Counted from the first letter of the stretch, positions 7,730 to 21,700 are shown. The stretch: DNA of 64,000 nt from Amycolatopsis lexingtonensis (GCF_014873755.1 NZ_JADBEG010000001.1:6670501-6734500), one strand, 5' to 3'. Notes: a model not told the origin generated them from the sequence alone. Numbers and translations are program-made.

Positions 7730-9026
7730 TCAGCAGTCCGCGGGGTTGACCGGCACCTCCGGCGGCGGCGCGTCGCCTTCCTCGGCGGCGATCCGGTACG
7801 CGTAGTGGTTCGACGGCGGACCCTGGACCGCGATCCCGGTCGGGTTCTCGTACTTGGTCCTCCAGCCCGCCGGGGTCAGGAAGTACAGCCGGTACTCGGG
7901 GCCCGGAGCCACGTTCTCGAAGAGGAAGTGCCCGCCGGCGTCGCTGGTCTGCCGGCCCGCGACCGGGCAGTGCCGGTCGGACACCAGCACGACCTCGGTG
8001 CCGGCCAGCCCCTGCGCGATCCCGCCTCGGTCGTCGAGCACCCCGATGCTGCCCTCGACGACGGCCTGCCCTCCCGGCACCGCGGCCTCGGCGCGGGCGT
8101 TCGCGTGGTTGTCGATGTCGACTTCGCTGTACCCGAAGTCGCCGCGGTTCCACACGAGATCACCCCACCCGGGGCCGGTCGCGTTCAGCAGGTGACCGTC
8201 GCCGACGCGGTTGCACGCGGCCACGATGCCGGTGAGCGGGGTCGGGCCCGAGTTCGCCAGCGTCACGGTGAGGTGGGCCAGGTCGCCCGGCTGGTAGCTG
8301 TCCTGGGTGAACGCCAGCGACGCGGTCAGCGCGCCGTTCAACGGCGGCGCGCCGCCGTACGAGCAGGTCCGACATGTCCGCCGCGATCCGGAGGGTCTGC
8401 CACGGGACCAGCCAGCCGTCGACGACCTCGCCGCCGAGGGTGTAGTCCCCGGCCGGGAGGTCGAAGGTGAACTTCCCTTCCCCGTCGCTCGTGGCCGCGT
8501 AGGTCCTGGTGTTGTGGACGTACCGCAGGGTGAGCGTGGTACCGGGGAGCGGTTCGCCGCCGTCGAGGGCGCCGTTGCCGTTGCGGTCGGCGTATCAGAC
8601 GCCCGTCGCGCGGCCGGGCACCTTCGTGACCGGCACCCGGGAGTCGAACGAACCGACCCCGAACCCGGTCCCGTCGAACACCCGGCCGCGCAGGGCCGTC
8701 GTGGTCTGCTCGGGGTCCCGGACCTGGCCGGACACCGTCAGCTCGAACGACCCGCCGGCCTCGATCGTCAGTCCTGGCCGGTTTTCGAGCGCGCCCCAGC
8801 CGCCGTAGGGGACGAACAGGTCGATCGGGTCGAAGTCCTGGAAAACCGTGAGCCCGGTCGCCCGGCCGGAGCCGTTGTTCGTCAGCCTGACCGTGGCGTG
8901 GATTTCGTCGCCGGTCCCATAGGACGGCTTGTCGAACGTGATCGAAACACCGCTCCGGTCCGAAGCCGCCATCGCCGTGACGAGCGCGGCGAGCAAAACC
9001 GCCGCTCTTCGCCCGGCGGAACGCAT
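7730..9026 (-). pseudogene. Decayed secreted protein with Ig-like/SdrD-type repeats
   Basis: An ATG at 9026 starts a signal peptide (MRSAGRRAAVLLAALVTA) and an Ig-like domain (TFDKPSYGTGDEIHATVRL). The frame meets TGA at 8595-8597 exactly where a TGG (Trp) would give the usual wording GV-W-YADRNGNGALDGGE of SdrD/carboxypeptidase-regulatory-like domains. The same frame continues to about 8370 (GEGKFTFDLPAGDYTLGGE). The coding then shifts frame by +1 (or -2) near 8345-8375 and continues as NGALTASLAFTQDSYQPGD down to the stop at 7730. One nonsense codon and one frameshift therefore break a gene of about 430 codons. Sequencing error is a possible alternative. Confidence 0.75.
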
Positions 9027-9063
9027 GACAAATGAAGTGGTTTACGCGGTTCCGGCCACACGG

Positions 9064-9100
9064 GAAAGGCCCCCGCCGGGAAACCCGGCGAGGGCCTTTC
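9064..9100 (-). terminator. rpoBC operon terminator
   Basis: Arms of 17 bases with one mismatch (GAAAGGCCC...) surround an AAA loop, just after the rpoC stop at 9114. On the minus strand the stem ends in CTTTCC. It also separates rpoC from the decayed gene downstream. Confidence 0.75.
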
Positions 9101-9113
9101 TCATGACTCAGCT

Positions 9114-13025
<3,912 letters not shown>

Positions 13026-13070
13026 GTCTAGATCCCCTTGGGGTTGTTTCGGCTAGAGGGGTTGGCGGGC

Positions 13071-13103
13071 GAGGCGGGCCCCGCGGGAGGCAGGGCCCGC
13101 CTC
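13071..13103 (-). other. Hairpin in the rpoB-rpoC gap
   Basis: Perfect 11-bp arms (GAGGCGGGCCC and its complement) with an 11-base loop sit in the 86-bp gap. No T tract follows, so a role in RNA processing or partial attenuation is more likely than full termination. Confidence 0.4.
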
Positions 13104-13111
13104 AGCTCGCA

Positions 13112-16100
13112 TCAGTGCACGACGTCGTCCACCGAGGGCGACTCGTTGCGGGACAGGTTGATGCCGAGGTTGGCCGCGGCGCGCTCGAGGTCCTCGTCGT
13201 CGGAGTCGCGCATCTCGATCGCCGCGCCGTCGCTGGAGAGCACCTCGACGTTGAGGCACAGCGACTGGAGCTCCTTGAGGAGCACCTTGAACGACTCCGG
13301 GATGCCCGGCTCGGGGATGTTCTCCCCCTTGACGATGGCCTCGTACACCTTCACGCGGCCGACCACGTCGTCCGACTTGATCGTCAGCAGCTCCTGCAGC
13401 GTGTAGGCGGCGCCGTACGCCTGCATCGCCCAGCACTCCATCTCACCGAAGCGCTGGCCACCGAACTGCGCCTTACCACCCAGCGGCTGCTGCGTGATCA
13501 TCGAGTACGGACCGGTGGAGCGGGCGTGGATCTTGTCGTCGACCAGGTGGTGCAGCTTCAGGATGTACATGTAGCCGACGGCGACCGGGTACGGGTACGG
13601 CTCGCCGGAGCGGCCGTCGAACAGCGTGGCCTTGCCGTTCTCCTTGACCATGCGCTCGCCGTCACGGTTCGGCTTGGTCGCGCTGAGCAGCCCGGTGAGC
13701 TCCTCTTCCTTCGCGCCGTCGAACACCGGGGTGGCGGTGTTCGTGCCGGGCGCGACGTCGTAGAGCTCCTCGGACAGGTTCTTCGCCCAGTCCGGGTTGC
13801 CCTCGATCGTCCAGCCCTGCGAGGCCAGCCAGCCCAGGTGCAGCTCGAGGATCTGGCCGATGTTCATCCGTCGCGGCACACCGTGGGTGTTCAGGATGAT
13901 GTCGACCGGGGTGCCGTCCTCCATGAACGGCATGTCCTCGACCGGCAGGATCTTGCCGATGACACCCTTGTTGCCGTGCCGGCCGGCGAGCTTGTCGCCC
14001 GGCTGGATCTTGCGCTTCTGGGCCACGTAGACGCGGACCAGCTCGTTGACGCCCGGGGGCAGCTCGTCGTCGTCCTCGCGCGAGAACACGCGGATGCCGA
14101 TGACCTTGCCGGTCTCGCCGTGCGGCACCTTCAGCGAGGTGTCGCGGACTTCGCGGGCCTTCTCGCCGAAGATCGCGCGGAGCAGGCGCTCTTCCGGCGT
14201 CAGCTCGGTCTCGCCCTTCGGCGTGACCTTGCCGACCAGGATGTCGCCGTCGCGGACCTCGGCACCGATGCGGATGATGCCCCGCTCGTCGAGGTCGGCC
14301 AGGACCTCCTCGGAGACGTTCGGGATGTCCCGGGTGATCTCCTCGGCGCCCAGCTTGGTGTCGCGGGCGTCGATCTCGTGCTCCTCGATGTGGATCGACG
14401 TCAAGACGTCGTCCTGCACCAGGCGCTCGGAGAGGATGATCGCGTCCTCGTAGTTGTGGCCCTCCCACGGCATGACCGCGACGAGCAGGTTCTTGCCGAG
14501 CGCCATCTCACCGTTCTCGGTGGACGGGCCGTCGGCGATGACCTGACCCTGCTCGACCCGGTCGCCCTCGTTGACGATCGGGCGGTGGTTGAAGCAGGTG
14601 CCGTGGTTCGAGCGGCGGAACTTGTACAGTCCGTAGCTCTTCCGCGTGCCGTCGTCGTGCATGATCGTGATCAGGTCCGCCGAGAGCTCCTCGACGATGC
14701 CGGCCTGCTCGGCGACGAGCACGTCACCGGCGTCGACCGCGGCGCGCAGCTCCACACCCGTGCCCACGTACGGGGCCTGGTTGCGCAGCAGCGGCACGGC
14801 CTGGCGCTGCATGTTCGCACCCATCAGGGCGCGGTTCGCGTCGTCGTGCTCGAGGAACGGGATCATCGCCGTCGCGACCGAGACCATCTGCCGCGGCGAG
14901 ACGTCCATGTAGTCGATGTCGAGCGGGTCGATCAGCTCGACCTCGCCACCCTTGCGGCGGGCCATGACCCGGTCTTCCACGAAGGTGCCGTCGTCCGAGA
15001 TCGGCGCGTTGGCCTGGGCCTTGACGTACCGGTCCTCTTCGTCCGCGGTCAGGTAGTCGACCTGGTCGGTGACCCGGCCCTCGACGACCTTGCGGTACGG
15101 CGTCTCGATGAAGCCGAACGGGTTGACCCGCGCGTACGAGCAGAGCGAGCCGATCAGGCCGATGTTCGGGCCTTCCGGCGTCTCGATCGGGCACATGCGG
15201 CCGTAGTGCGACGGGTGGACGTCCCGGACCTCCATGCCGGCGCGCTCACGGGACAGACCACCCGGGCCGAGGGCCGAGAGACGACGCTTGTGCGTCAGGC
15301 CCGACAGCGGGTTGTTCTGGTCCATGAACTGCGACAGCTGCGAGGTGCCGAAGAACTCCTTGATCGCCGCGCCGATCGGGCGGATGTTGATCAGGGTCTG
15401 CGGCGTGATCGCCTCGACGTCCTGCGTGGTCATGCGCTCGCGCACGACGCGCTCGGTGCGGGAGAGGCCGACCCGGATCTGGTTCTGGATCAGCTCGCCG
15501 ACCGTGCGCAGGCGCCGGTTGCCGAAGTGGTCGATGTCGTCGGTCTCGACCGGGATCTCGGTGCCGTTCGCGGCGTCCATCTTGTCCTCGCCGGCGTGCA
15601 GCCGGACCAGGTACTCGATGGTGGTGACGATGTCCTCTTCGGTCAGCGTCCCGGTGTCGTACGGCGTCTCGAGGCCCAGCTTCTTGTTGACCTTGTACCG
15701 GCCGACCTTGGCCAGGTCGTAGCGCTTCGCCTTGAAGAACAGGTTCTCCAGCAGGGTCTGCGCGCTCTCCTTCGTGGGCGGTTCGCCCGGGCGCAGCTTG
15801 CGGTAGATGTCGAGCAGGGCCTCGTCGGTGCCGGCGGTGTGGTCCTTCTCGAGGGTCGCCAGCAGCGTCTCCGAGAAGGAGAAGCGCTCGCGGATCGCCT
15901 CGGTGGTCCAGCCCAGCGCCTTCAGCAGGACGGTGACCGGCTGGCGGCGCTTGCGGTCGATGCGGACGCCGACGGTGTCGCGCTTGTCGACGTCGAACTC
16001 GAGCCACGCGCCGCGGCTCGGGATCACGCGGACGCTGAAGACGTCCTTGTCGGTCGTCTTGTCGACGTCCTTCGAGTAGTAGACGCCCGGCGAGCGGACC

Positions 16101-16615
16101 AGCTGGGACACGACGACACGCTCGGTGCCGTTGATGATGAACGTGCCCTTGTCGGTCATCACCGGGAAGTCGCCCAGGAAGACCGTCTGGCTCTTGATCT
16201 CGCCCGTGTTGTTGTTGACGAACTCGGCCGTGACGAACAGCGGCGCGGCGTAGGTCATGTCCTTGTCCTTGCACTCCTCGATCGAGGCCTTGACCTCGTC
16301 GAAGCGCGGAGCGGAGAAGGACAGGGACATCGAACCGGAGAAGTCCTCGATCGGGGAGATCTCGTTCAGGACCTCTTCGAGGCCGCCGACCGGGTTTTCT
16401 TCACCTTCTTCGACACGGCGTTCGAACCACGCTTCGTCCCCGGTGAACCACTGGAACGACTGGATCTGGACGTCGAGCAGGTTGGGAGTGCTGAGGGGTT
16501 CGCGAATCTTTGCGAAGGAAACCCGCTTGGGCGCGCCGGGGATTCCCGTGGACTCCGAGCGAGATTCAGCCGAGGTGGTCGCAGCAGTGGCCTGGTTCGC
16601 GGGAGAGACTGCCAA
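13112..16615 (-). CDS. rpoB: DNA-directed RNA polymerase subunit beta
   Basis: This encodes 1167 residues. I chose the TTG at 16615 because GGAAGGA lies about 6 bases upstream and the protein then begins [11 protein letters not shown], the usual short actinobacterial N-terminus; the frame stays open to 16681, but that extension looks non-coding. The rifampicin pocket is intact ([18 protein letters not shown] then [13 protein letters not shown]), carrying the Asp, His and Ser that occur in rifampicin-sensitive enzymes. Other landmarks are NIGLIGSL, the GRHGNKG region and the C-terminal clamp segment [15 protein letters not shown]. It is cotranscribed with rpoC. Confidence 0.99.
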   Translation of the reverse strand: MAVSPANQATAATTSAESRSESTGIPGAPKRVSFAKIREPLSTPNLLDVQIQSFQWFTGDEAWFERRVEEGEENPVGGLEEVLNEISPIEDFSGSMSLSFSAPRFDEVKASIEECKDKDMTYAAPLFVTAEFVNNNTGEIKSQTVFLGDFPVMTDKGTFIINGTERVVVSQLVRSPGVYYSKDVDKTTDKDVFSVRVIPSRGAWLEFDVDKRDTVGVRIDRKRRQPVTVLLKALGWTTEAIRERFSFSETLLATLEKDHTAGTDEALLDIYRKLRPGEPPTKESAQTLLENLFFKAKRYDLAKVGRYKVNKKLGLETPYDTGTLTEEDIVTTIEYLVRLHAGEDKMDAANGTEIPVETDDIDHFGNRRLRTVGELIQNQIRVGLSRTERVVRERMTTQDVEAITPQTLINIRPIGAAIKEFFGTSQLSQFMDQNNPLSGLTHKRRLSALGPGGLSRERAGMEVRDVHPSHYGRMCPIETPEGPNIGLIGSLCSYARVNPFGFIETPYRKVVEGRVTDQVDYLTADEEDRYVKAQANAPISDDGTFVEDRVMARRKGGEVELIDPLDIDYMDVSPRQMVSVATAMIPFLEHDDANRALMGANMQRQAVPLLRNQAPYVGTGVELRAAVDAGDVLVAEQAGIVEELSADLITIMHDDGTRKSYGLYKFRRSNHGTCFNHRPIVNEGDRVEQGQVIADGPSTENGEMALGKNLLVAVMPWEGHNYEDAIILSERLVQDDVLTSIHIEEHEIDARDTKLGAEEITRDIPNVSEEVLADLDERGIIRIGAEVRDGDILVGKVTPKGETELTPEERLLRAIFGEKAREVRDTSLKVPHGETGKVIGIRVFSREDDDELPPGVNELVRVYVAQKRKIQPGDKLAGRHGNKGVIGKILPVEDMPFMEDGTPVDIILNTHGVPRRMNIGQILELHLGWLASQGWTIEGNPDWAKNLSEELYDVAPGTNTATPVFDGAKEEELTGLLSATKPNRDGERMVKENGKATLFDGRSGEPYPYPVAVGYMYILKLHHLVDDKIHARSTGPYSMITQQPLGGKAQFGGQRFGEMECWAMQAYGAAYTLQELLTIKSDDVVGRVKVYEAIVKGENIPEPGIPESFKVLLKELQSLCLNVEVLSSDGAAIEMRDSDDEDLERAAANLGINLSRNESPSVDDVVH

Positions 16616-16651
16616 GATGCGTCCTTCCGGGGACAATGAGCGGTGACGGCC

Positions 16652-16681
16652 GCCATAGCAACAGCTATGAGCGACTGTCAA
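16652..16681 (-). promoter_or_regulatory. Candidate promoter of rpoBC
   Basis: On the minus strand a perfect -35 hexamer TTGACA (16676-16681) is followed after 18 bases by TATGGC (16652-16657), about 37 bp before the TTG start. A second possible -10 element, TAGGAT, lies near 16697-16702. The -10 match is weak, so the exact start is uncertain. Confidence 0.45.
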
Positions 16682-17364
16682 GGGTGCCGTGTGCCCACTA
16701 TCCTAACTACCGGCTCCGGGCAGCCTGAAAGAGGGCAGCGCAAAGAGGCAGTCTAGCCCGAACGGCGCGGTCTGTCCAGGGGGCGCTCCCGATGGGGCCC
16801 AGCCTGCCTCGCGACGTCTTCAGGTATGCCTCCAGGCGAGCCGGTTGTCCCTCCCGCAAGGGCCGCCGGTTTCGCCGTCGGGAGTAAGCGTGAACCCAGC
16901 GGCGCCGAGAGTCAAGATGCCACACGGGGGTCGGCCCGGTTGGCGCAGCGTTGAAGAGGGTCAGCGGAGCGTAAGCGGCCGAATATCATGCAGGTTACTG
17001 GCTGGTAGCGCCAGTAAAGCGGTTCGACCTGCGGTTTTTCCACGGATTCCGTCGTTGTGGCTGTGCCGTACGCCACCCGGCACGGGCGGAGAAGTTCTCC
17101 TCGGGGCGGTTTGGAGGGTGTCGCGGAGGGCCGTTCGGAGGAGGGGTCGGGCGAGTCACAGCGGTCACTCGTGCCCCAGGCGACACGGGCGCGGAGAGGG
17201 GTCTCGCGGGGCCGTGACGGACCTCTCGGCGGTCGTTCCGGCCGCCGGTGGTCCGGGCCACCCCGGCCGGGTCGCTGAACGCCGTACAAGAGCGCCTGGG
17301 CGGCCACCGGGCTCAGCCACGCGCGAAGCGCGGAGGTCGCCCGGCCCAGGCCCACCGACGCGGC

Positions 17365-17411
17365 GAGGGCCCGCTCCGCTCGTCTCGTGAGCGGAGGGCC
17401 CTTCAGCGCGG
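17365..17411. repeat. G/C-rich hairpin repeat, copy 1
   Basis: The arms AGGGCCCGCTCCGCT and AGCGGAGGGCCCT pair with a 2-base bulge, followed by TTCAGCGCGG. A second copy with a few substitutions lies at 17532-17581. The repeat is probably a dispersed intergenic element that can act as a terminator. Confidence 0.6.
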
Positions 17412-17460
17412 ACGCTCCCGCCCGAAGCTGCTTCGTCGGCGAAGGCGACGCGACCCAGAG

Positions 17461-17513
17461 GTCTTGAATGAGTCATTCAGGACCTCCGACGCCCTGAATG
17501 ACTCATTCAAGAC
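17461..17513. repeat. Perfect 21-bp inverted repeat built from a near-palindromic core
   Basis: Two 21-base arms (17461-17481 and 17493-17513) are exact reverse complements separated by 11 bases. Each arm contains TGAATGAGTCATTCA or its complement, itself a 15-base near-perfect palindrome. The structure lies between two copies of the G/C-rich hairpin, downstream of the Mce-associated gene. It looks like a dispersed intergenic palindrome. Confidence 0.75.
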
Positions 17514-17531
17514 GCGGGCCCACGACGCGAC

Positions 17532-17581
17532 GAAGGGCCCGCTCCGCTCATCTCGAGAGCAGAGGGGGCCCTTCAGCGCGG
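17532..17581. repeat. G/C-rich hairpin repeat, copy 2, likely terminator of the mce operon
   Basis: The arms AAGGGCCC...GGGGCCCTT plus the shared 3' motif TTCAGCGCGG match copy 1 at 17365-17411. It abuts the stop codon (17582-17584) of the last mce-operon gene, so on the minus strand it would fold directly after the mRNA end. Confidence 0.6.
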
Positions 17582-18622
17582 CTACTTGCTCGGCGAAGGC
17601 GACGCCGGCGCCGAGGACGCCGGTGCCTGGCTCGCCGCCGGGACCTTCGGCGCGTTGTACGTGTCCATGTCCGTGATCTTCCACTTGTCACCCTGCAGCT
17701 GGGCGTTCAAGTGCAGCTGGGCCGTGCCCGCCGTCGTCTTCTTCGTGTCCGTGCGGGTCGAGGTCTGGTCGACGAAGACCATCACCTTCGCCAGGTCGCC
17801 GTTCAGCATGATGACCGCCGAACGCGTCACCTTGCAGGTCACGACCATCTTCTGCTCCGGCGCGAGCCGCTTGACCTCGCCCATCAGGGAGTTGTACTTG
17901 GCGCGGACGTCGTCGTTGGCCAGCAGGTCGTTGGCCGCGTCCTCGGTCTTCTTGATGTTGTTGAAGTCGTAGGAGAACAGCGCCTCGGCCGCCTTCGACA
18001 CGGAGTCCTTGACCTGCGCCGTCTTCGCGACGTCCAGCAGCGCTGTGTTGCTGGTCGCCGAGGAGACCTGGACCTCTTCGTACTTGAACCAGAACGCCAG
18101 CCCACCGAGCACCAGCGCGACGAGCACCAGCGCACCCGCCACGACGTACGGCTTCTGCACGCGCGAGCCCGCGGCCGGCTCCGCCTCCGAAGCGGTGTCC
18201 GCGACCGCGACCTCGGACTCTTCGGTCGGCTTCGCGATGCCCGTGTCGCGCTTCTTCCGGCGCGGTGCGGGGCGGGCGGGGGTCTCTTCTTCCTCGGCGA
18301 CCGGCTCGCCGGTGAGCGCGTCGACCTCGGGCTCCTCCTCGGTGCCGACGGCCGCGAACACCGCGGTGTCCTCGGCGGACGGCGCCGTGTCGAGCTGGCC
18401 GGTCGTGGCTTCGAACGGCTCGGGCTTGGCGGCCGGCCGCGGTACCGGGCGCGGGGCCGGCCGGGGGCGCGGCTTGCGCGGCTCGGCGGGCACGGCGGGG
18501 AGCTGGCCGGTCCGCTCGGCGGCGGACTCGTCCGTCGACGGCTTGCGCAGACCGGCCACGCGCGGCCGGCGCGACGGCGGGGTGCTGCTGCTGCGAGGCG
18601 GCTGGCGGCGGGAGGGGGGCAC
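17582..18622 (-). CDS. Mce-associated membrane protein
   Basis: This encodes 346 residues from a GTG at 18622 with AAGGAG upstream. The first ~170 residues are a low-complexity Pro/Arg/Ala/Glu-rich cytoplasmic region. A single membrane span (about residues 175-195, VVAGALVLVALVLGG) is followed by an outside domain of the Mce-associated type (SNTALLDVAKTAQ...FSYDFNN...DDVRAKYNSLM). This is the last gene of the mce operon. Such proteins are thought to stabilise or assist the Mce1/Mce4-type lipid importers in the envelope. The C-terminus is Ser/Pro/Ala-rich. Confidence 0.85.
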   Translation of the reverse strand: MPPSRRQPPRSSSTPPSRRPRVAGLRKPSTDESAAERTGQLPAVPAEPRKPRPRPAPRPVPRPAAKPEPFEATTGQLDTAPSAEDTAVFAAVGTEEEPEVDALTGEPVAEEEETPARPAPRRKKRDTGIAKPTEESEVAVADTASEAEPAAGSRVQKPYVVAGALVLVALVLGGLAFWFKYEEVQVSSATSNTALLDVAKTAQVKDSVSKAAEALFSYDFNNIKKTEDAANDLLANDDVRAKYNSLMGEVKRLAPEQKMVVTCKVTRSAVIMLNGDLAKVMVFVDQTSTRTDTKKTTAGTAQLHLNAQLQGDKWKITDMDTYNAPKVPAASQAPASSAPASPSPSK

Positions 18623-18641
18623 TACGGGCTCCTTCTGGGTG

Positions 18642-19220
18642 TTACTGGCCGGCCGCGACGAGCGGGACGCTGTCGATGCCGGACAGCTTCCACGCGTCGC
18701 CCACGCGGGTCATCGACACCTCGAGGCGCAACGGCTTGGCGCTGCTCTTGTCACCCTGGGTGACGGTCGTGGCGATGGCGGCGAGGAAACTGGCCTTGCC
18801 TTCGTGGTCGTCCAGCTCCTCGACGGCGATGTCCTGGACGTCCGTGGTGACCTTCGTCTTGGCGTCGGCGAGCGCCTTGCGGAACGTCGGCGCCGACTGG
18901 TCGATCTGCTGGGCCATCTTGTCGTCCGACACCGACTTCTGCCGGGCGAAGAAGCCGTCGAGGTCGGTGTAGTCGACCTCGGTGTAGGCCTTCAGCGCGT
19001 TGCTGCCCGCCTTGACGACGGCCTCGCGCGAGGCCGCCAGGTCGGCGTTGTCGTCGGCCGCGGCCGCCCACCACTGGATCCCGAAGAACGCGGCGGCGAT
19101 CAGCGCGGCCAGTGCCAGCGCGCCGGCGCCGAGCACCAGGGTCCGCGAGGAAGACGGCTCCTCGGCCGGCGGCGGGGTGCCGCCGGTGTCCTCGACGGCG
19201 GCCGGCTCGTCCGTACTCAT
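18642..19220 (-). CDS. Mce-associated membrane protein
   Basis: This encodes 192 residues from an ATG at 19220 with GGAG upstream. A short acidic cytoplasmic head precedes one membrane span (about residues 28-48), then an extracytoplasmic domain starting with SREAVVKAGSNALKAYTEVDY and ending in RVGDAWKLSGIDSVPL. This matches the Mce-associated (Mas) family that follows mceF in actinobacterial mce clusters. The next gene, 19 bp downstream, is a larger paralogue with the same topology. Confidence 0.85.
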   Translation of the reverse strand: MSTDEPAAVEDTGGTPPPAEEPSSSRTLVLGAGALALAALIAAAFFGIQWWAAAADDNADLAASREAVVKAGSNALKAYTEVDYTDLDGFFARQKSVSDDKMAQQIDQSAPTFRKALADAKTKVTTDVQDIAVEELDDHEGKASFLAAIATTVTQGDKSSAKPLRLEVSMTRVGDAWKLSGIDSVPLVAAGQ

Positions 19221-19256
19221 GGCACTCCAGGGTAGGTGGCGGTCATCAAATCCACG

Positions 19257-20522
19257 TCAGGCCAGTCCGAGCAGCGCACCCAGGCTGTTCAGGCTGACGC
19301 CGGGGCTGCCGACGATGCCCGGCACGCCGCGGGTGTTGCGCTCCTCCGCCAGCTCCTCGGCCGGCCGGTTCGCGTTGGCCGAGACGTCGGCGTCGGACGG
19401 CGCGACCGGGACCCCGCCGTACGGCGCGTTCTGCGAGCCGCGGACGTTGATCGGGCTGCCCTTCGGTTCGGCACAGTACGCTTTGTCGTCCGCGGGCCGC
19501 GGCGACAGGTTGTTCCCGGTCCGGTACTGCGAATACGGCATGTAGCCCTTGGTGCAGGCCGGCGGGTTGAACAGGTTGAGCACCAGGCCCAGGTGGGCGG
19601 TCCCGTCGCCGGGTGCGACGCTGCTCGCCGCGCCGGCCAGCGCCGGGTAGGTGACCAGGCCCTGCTCGATGCCGTCGAGCCGGGTCACCGTCAGGTTGGC
19701 CGTGGTGAGCAGGTTCGCCGTCAGCGCGCCCAGGCCCGGCCCGGACTCCTTCAGCACCTGGCTGACCTGGGCGGCCACCTGCGGCGTGATGCCGATGAGC
19801 TTGCGCAGGTCGCCGTCGGAGTTCTTCAGCGTGCCGGTGAGCTCGTTGAGGCTCTTGCTGAACGACGCGAAGTTCGCCGCCTCGTCGTTCTGCGTGTCGA
19901 GCACCTTCCCGCCCTGGTCCAGCAGCTGGATCGTCTGCGGGAGGTACTCCTGCGCGGTCGTGGTGAAGCTGCGCGCGGTGTCCAGCAGCTTCTGCAGGTC
20001 GCCGCCGGTGCCGCGGAAAGCGTCGTAGGACTCGTCGACGACCGTGCGCAGCGAGTCGACCGGGACCGACGCGGCGAGCGAGTCGAGGTCGCCGATCAGC
20101 CGTTCGGTGCTGACCGGGGTGGTCGTCTTGGCCGCCGGGATCACCGAACCCGAGGCCAGGTACGGGCCCTTGTCGGCCTTCGGCTTCAGGTCGACGTACT
20201 GCTCGCCGACCGCCGACCGGTTGGCGACGACCGCGTCGAGGTCCGCCGGTACCTGGGGCGCCGACGGGTCGATGTTCAGGTCGGCCTCGAGCCCGGTCGG
20301 GGTGAGCCGCATTTCGCCGACCCGGCCGATGTTGTAGCCGCGGTAGGTGACTTCGGCGTTGGTGAAGATGCCGCCCGACTCGTTGAGCTGCAGCTTCACC
20401 GTGTAGCCGTCGTTGCCGAACACGGTGCCGAGGCCGGCGAACCGGATCAGCGCGTACACGATCGCGACGACCGAAATGACCGCGAAGGCGATCAGCTGGA
20501 TCTTCGTCCTGCGCACCAGCAT
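19257..20522 (-). CDS. mceF: Mce-family lipid-transport protein, sixth in cluster (MceF)
   Basis: This encodes 421 residues from an ATG at 20522, which overlaps the mceE stop by one base (TGATG). An N-terminal membrane anchor (residues 8-28) is followed by the MCE/MlaD beta-barrel domain (YTVKLQLNESGGIFTNAEVTYRGYNIGRV), then a long helical region that should form part of the periplasmic tunnel. It is the last Mce subunit of a hexameric substrate-import channel working with YrbEAB and MceG. The C-terminal tail is variable and Pro/Asn-rich. Confidence 0.92.
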   Translation of the reverse strand: MLVRRTKIQLIAFAVISVVAIVYALIRFAGLGTVFGNDGYTVKLQLNESGGIFTNAEVTYRGYNIGRVGEMRLTPTGLEADLNIDPSAPQVPADLDAVVANRSAVGEQYVDLKPKADKGPYLASGSVIPAAKTTTPVSTERLIGDLDSLAASVPVDSLRTVVDESYDAFRGTGGDLQKLLDTARSFTTTAQEYLPQTIQLLDQGGKVLDTQNDEAANFASFSKSLNELTGTLKNSDGDLRKLIGITPQVAAQVSQVLKESGPGLGALTANLLTTANLTVTRLDGIEQGLVTYPALAGAASSVAPGDGTAHLGLVLNLFNPPACTKGYMPYSQYRTGNNLSPRPADDKAYCAEPKGSPINVRGSQNAPYGGVPVAPSDADVSANANRPAEELAEERNTRGVPGIVGSPGVSLNSLGALLGLA

Positions 20523-21700
20523 CAGCCCGCACCTCCCGACAGGAGCCCGAAGAGATTGCCGAGGCCCGGCTGCGACTGCCCGGACTGCTGCCCGTCACCG
20601 GGGATCGGCAGTGGCGGCGGCTGGTTGGCGGGGGTGCCCTCGACGCCGCCGGTGAGCCCCGGCAGCGGGATCTGCCCGGCGAGCGCGTTCTGCCTGCTGT
20701 TGCCGAGGTTTTCGACGACGGTCTTCAGGTTCAGGTCCACCTTCGCGAACAGGTTGAAGTAGTCGCCCTTGACGTCGTTGACGGCCTGGTCGCTGAACGG
20801 GAACGTCAGCAGGATCTGCAGGGCCTTCGGCAGGTCGTTGCCCGCCTCGCCGAGCTTCTGCAACGTCGGGGTCAGCGCCTTCAGGTCGGCGACGAGGTCC
20901 TTCTGCGAGCGGTTCACGGTGTCGGTGGCGACGCCGGAGAGGTTGTCCAGCGCCTGCAGCATCGTGACCAGCTGGCCGCGCTGCGACTCCAGCACGCCGA
21001 GGCCGGGCGCCAGGTTGTCGACCGCGCCGACCAGCTTGTCCTTCTGGCCGTTCAGGGTCGAGGACAGCCGGTTCAGCCCGTCGAGCGCGCGGGTGATGTT
21101 GCGCGACTGCTGGTCGAGGTTCGTGACCAGCTGGTTCGCGTTGTCCAGCAGCGCCTTGATGTCCGGCTCGCGGCCGGAGGTGGCGTTGTTGAGCTCCTTG
21201 GTGATGGTGTTGAGCTGGTCGACCCCACCGCCGTTGAGCAGCAGCGACAGCGCGCCGAGCAGCTCTTCGACCTCGACGCTGCGGTTCGTCCGGGCCAGCG
21301 GGATGGTCGCGTTGTCGGCGAGCTTGCCCTGGGCCTGGTCGTCGCCCGGCGACGCGAGCTCGACGTACTTCTCCCCGAGCAGGCTCGACTGCTTGACGTT
21401 GGCCAGCGCGTTGGCCGGCAGCTTGACGTCGCCGTTGACCTTGAGGGTTACCAGCGCGTGCCAGCCGTCCTTGGTCAGGCCGACGTTCTCGACCCGGCCG
21501 ATCGGCACCTCGTTGACCTTCACCCCGGCCTGCGGGGTCAGGTCGAGCACGTCCCGGAATTCGACGTTCACCGTGTACGGGTGGTCGCCGAGGTCGGCGC
21601 CGCCGGGCAGCGGCAGGTCGTAGATGCCCTTGAACGCGCAGCCGGAGAGCACCAGCGCGGACGCCGTGGCGAGCGCTCCGACGGTCAGCAGCTTCCTCAC
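20522..21700 (-). CDS. mceE: Mce-family lipoprotein (MceE)
   Basis: This encodes 392 residues from a GTG at 21700, overlapping the mceD stop by 4 bp (GTGA), with GGAGGT upstream. A lipobox (SALVLSGC, Cys near residue 21) marks it as the lipoprotein subunit, which is the hallmark of the fifth mce gene. The MCE domain follows (YTVNVEFRDVLDLTPQAGVKVNEVPIGRV), then helical repeats. The tail is Pro/Gln/Gly-rich. It is predicted to complete the periplasmic needle of the importer. Confidence 0.93.
   Translation of the reverse strand: MRKLLTVGALATASALVLSGCAFKGIYDLPLPGGADLGDHPYTVNVEFRDVLDLTPQAGVKVNEVPIGRVENVGLTKDGWHALVTLKVNGDVKLPANALANVKQSSLLGEKYVELASPGDDQAQGKLADNATIPLARTNRSVEVEELLGALSLLLNGGGVDQLNTITKELNNATSGREPDIKALLDNANQLVTNLDQQSRNITRALDGLNRLSSTLNGQKDKLVGAVDNLAPGLGVLESQRGQLVTMLQALDNLSGVATDTVNRSQKDLVADLKALTPTLQKLGEAGNDLPKALQILLTFPFSDQAVNDVKGDYFNLFAKVDLNLKTVVENLGNSRQNALAGQIPLPGLTGGVEGTPANQPPPLPIPGDGQQSGQSQPGLGNLFGLLSGGAG

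Larger units (their letters stand above)
16616..17581. other. Long non-coding region upstream of rpoB
   Basis: Nearly 1 kb without a convincing gene separates rpoB from the Mce-associated genes. The short frames inside lack signals and family features. It holds the rpoB promoter, an 8-bp inverted repeat (TTACTGGC, 7-base gap, GCCAGTAA) at 16995-17017 that could be a regulator site, two copies of a G/C-rich hairpin, and a perfect 21-bp inverted repeat (both annotated separately). A long leader or an undetected small RNA is possible. Confidence 0.55.

Noticed and set aside
17461..17513. Insertion-sequence end
   Set aside because: The 21-bp arms are only 11 bp apart and no transposase gene is nearby, so it is not an IS terminus pair.
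17248..17684. Frames in the repeat region upstream of rpoB
   Set aside because: They translate the hairpin repeats in several frames and have no start signals or family features.
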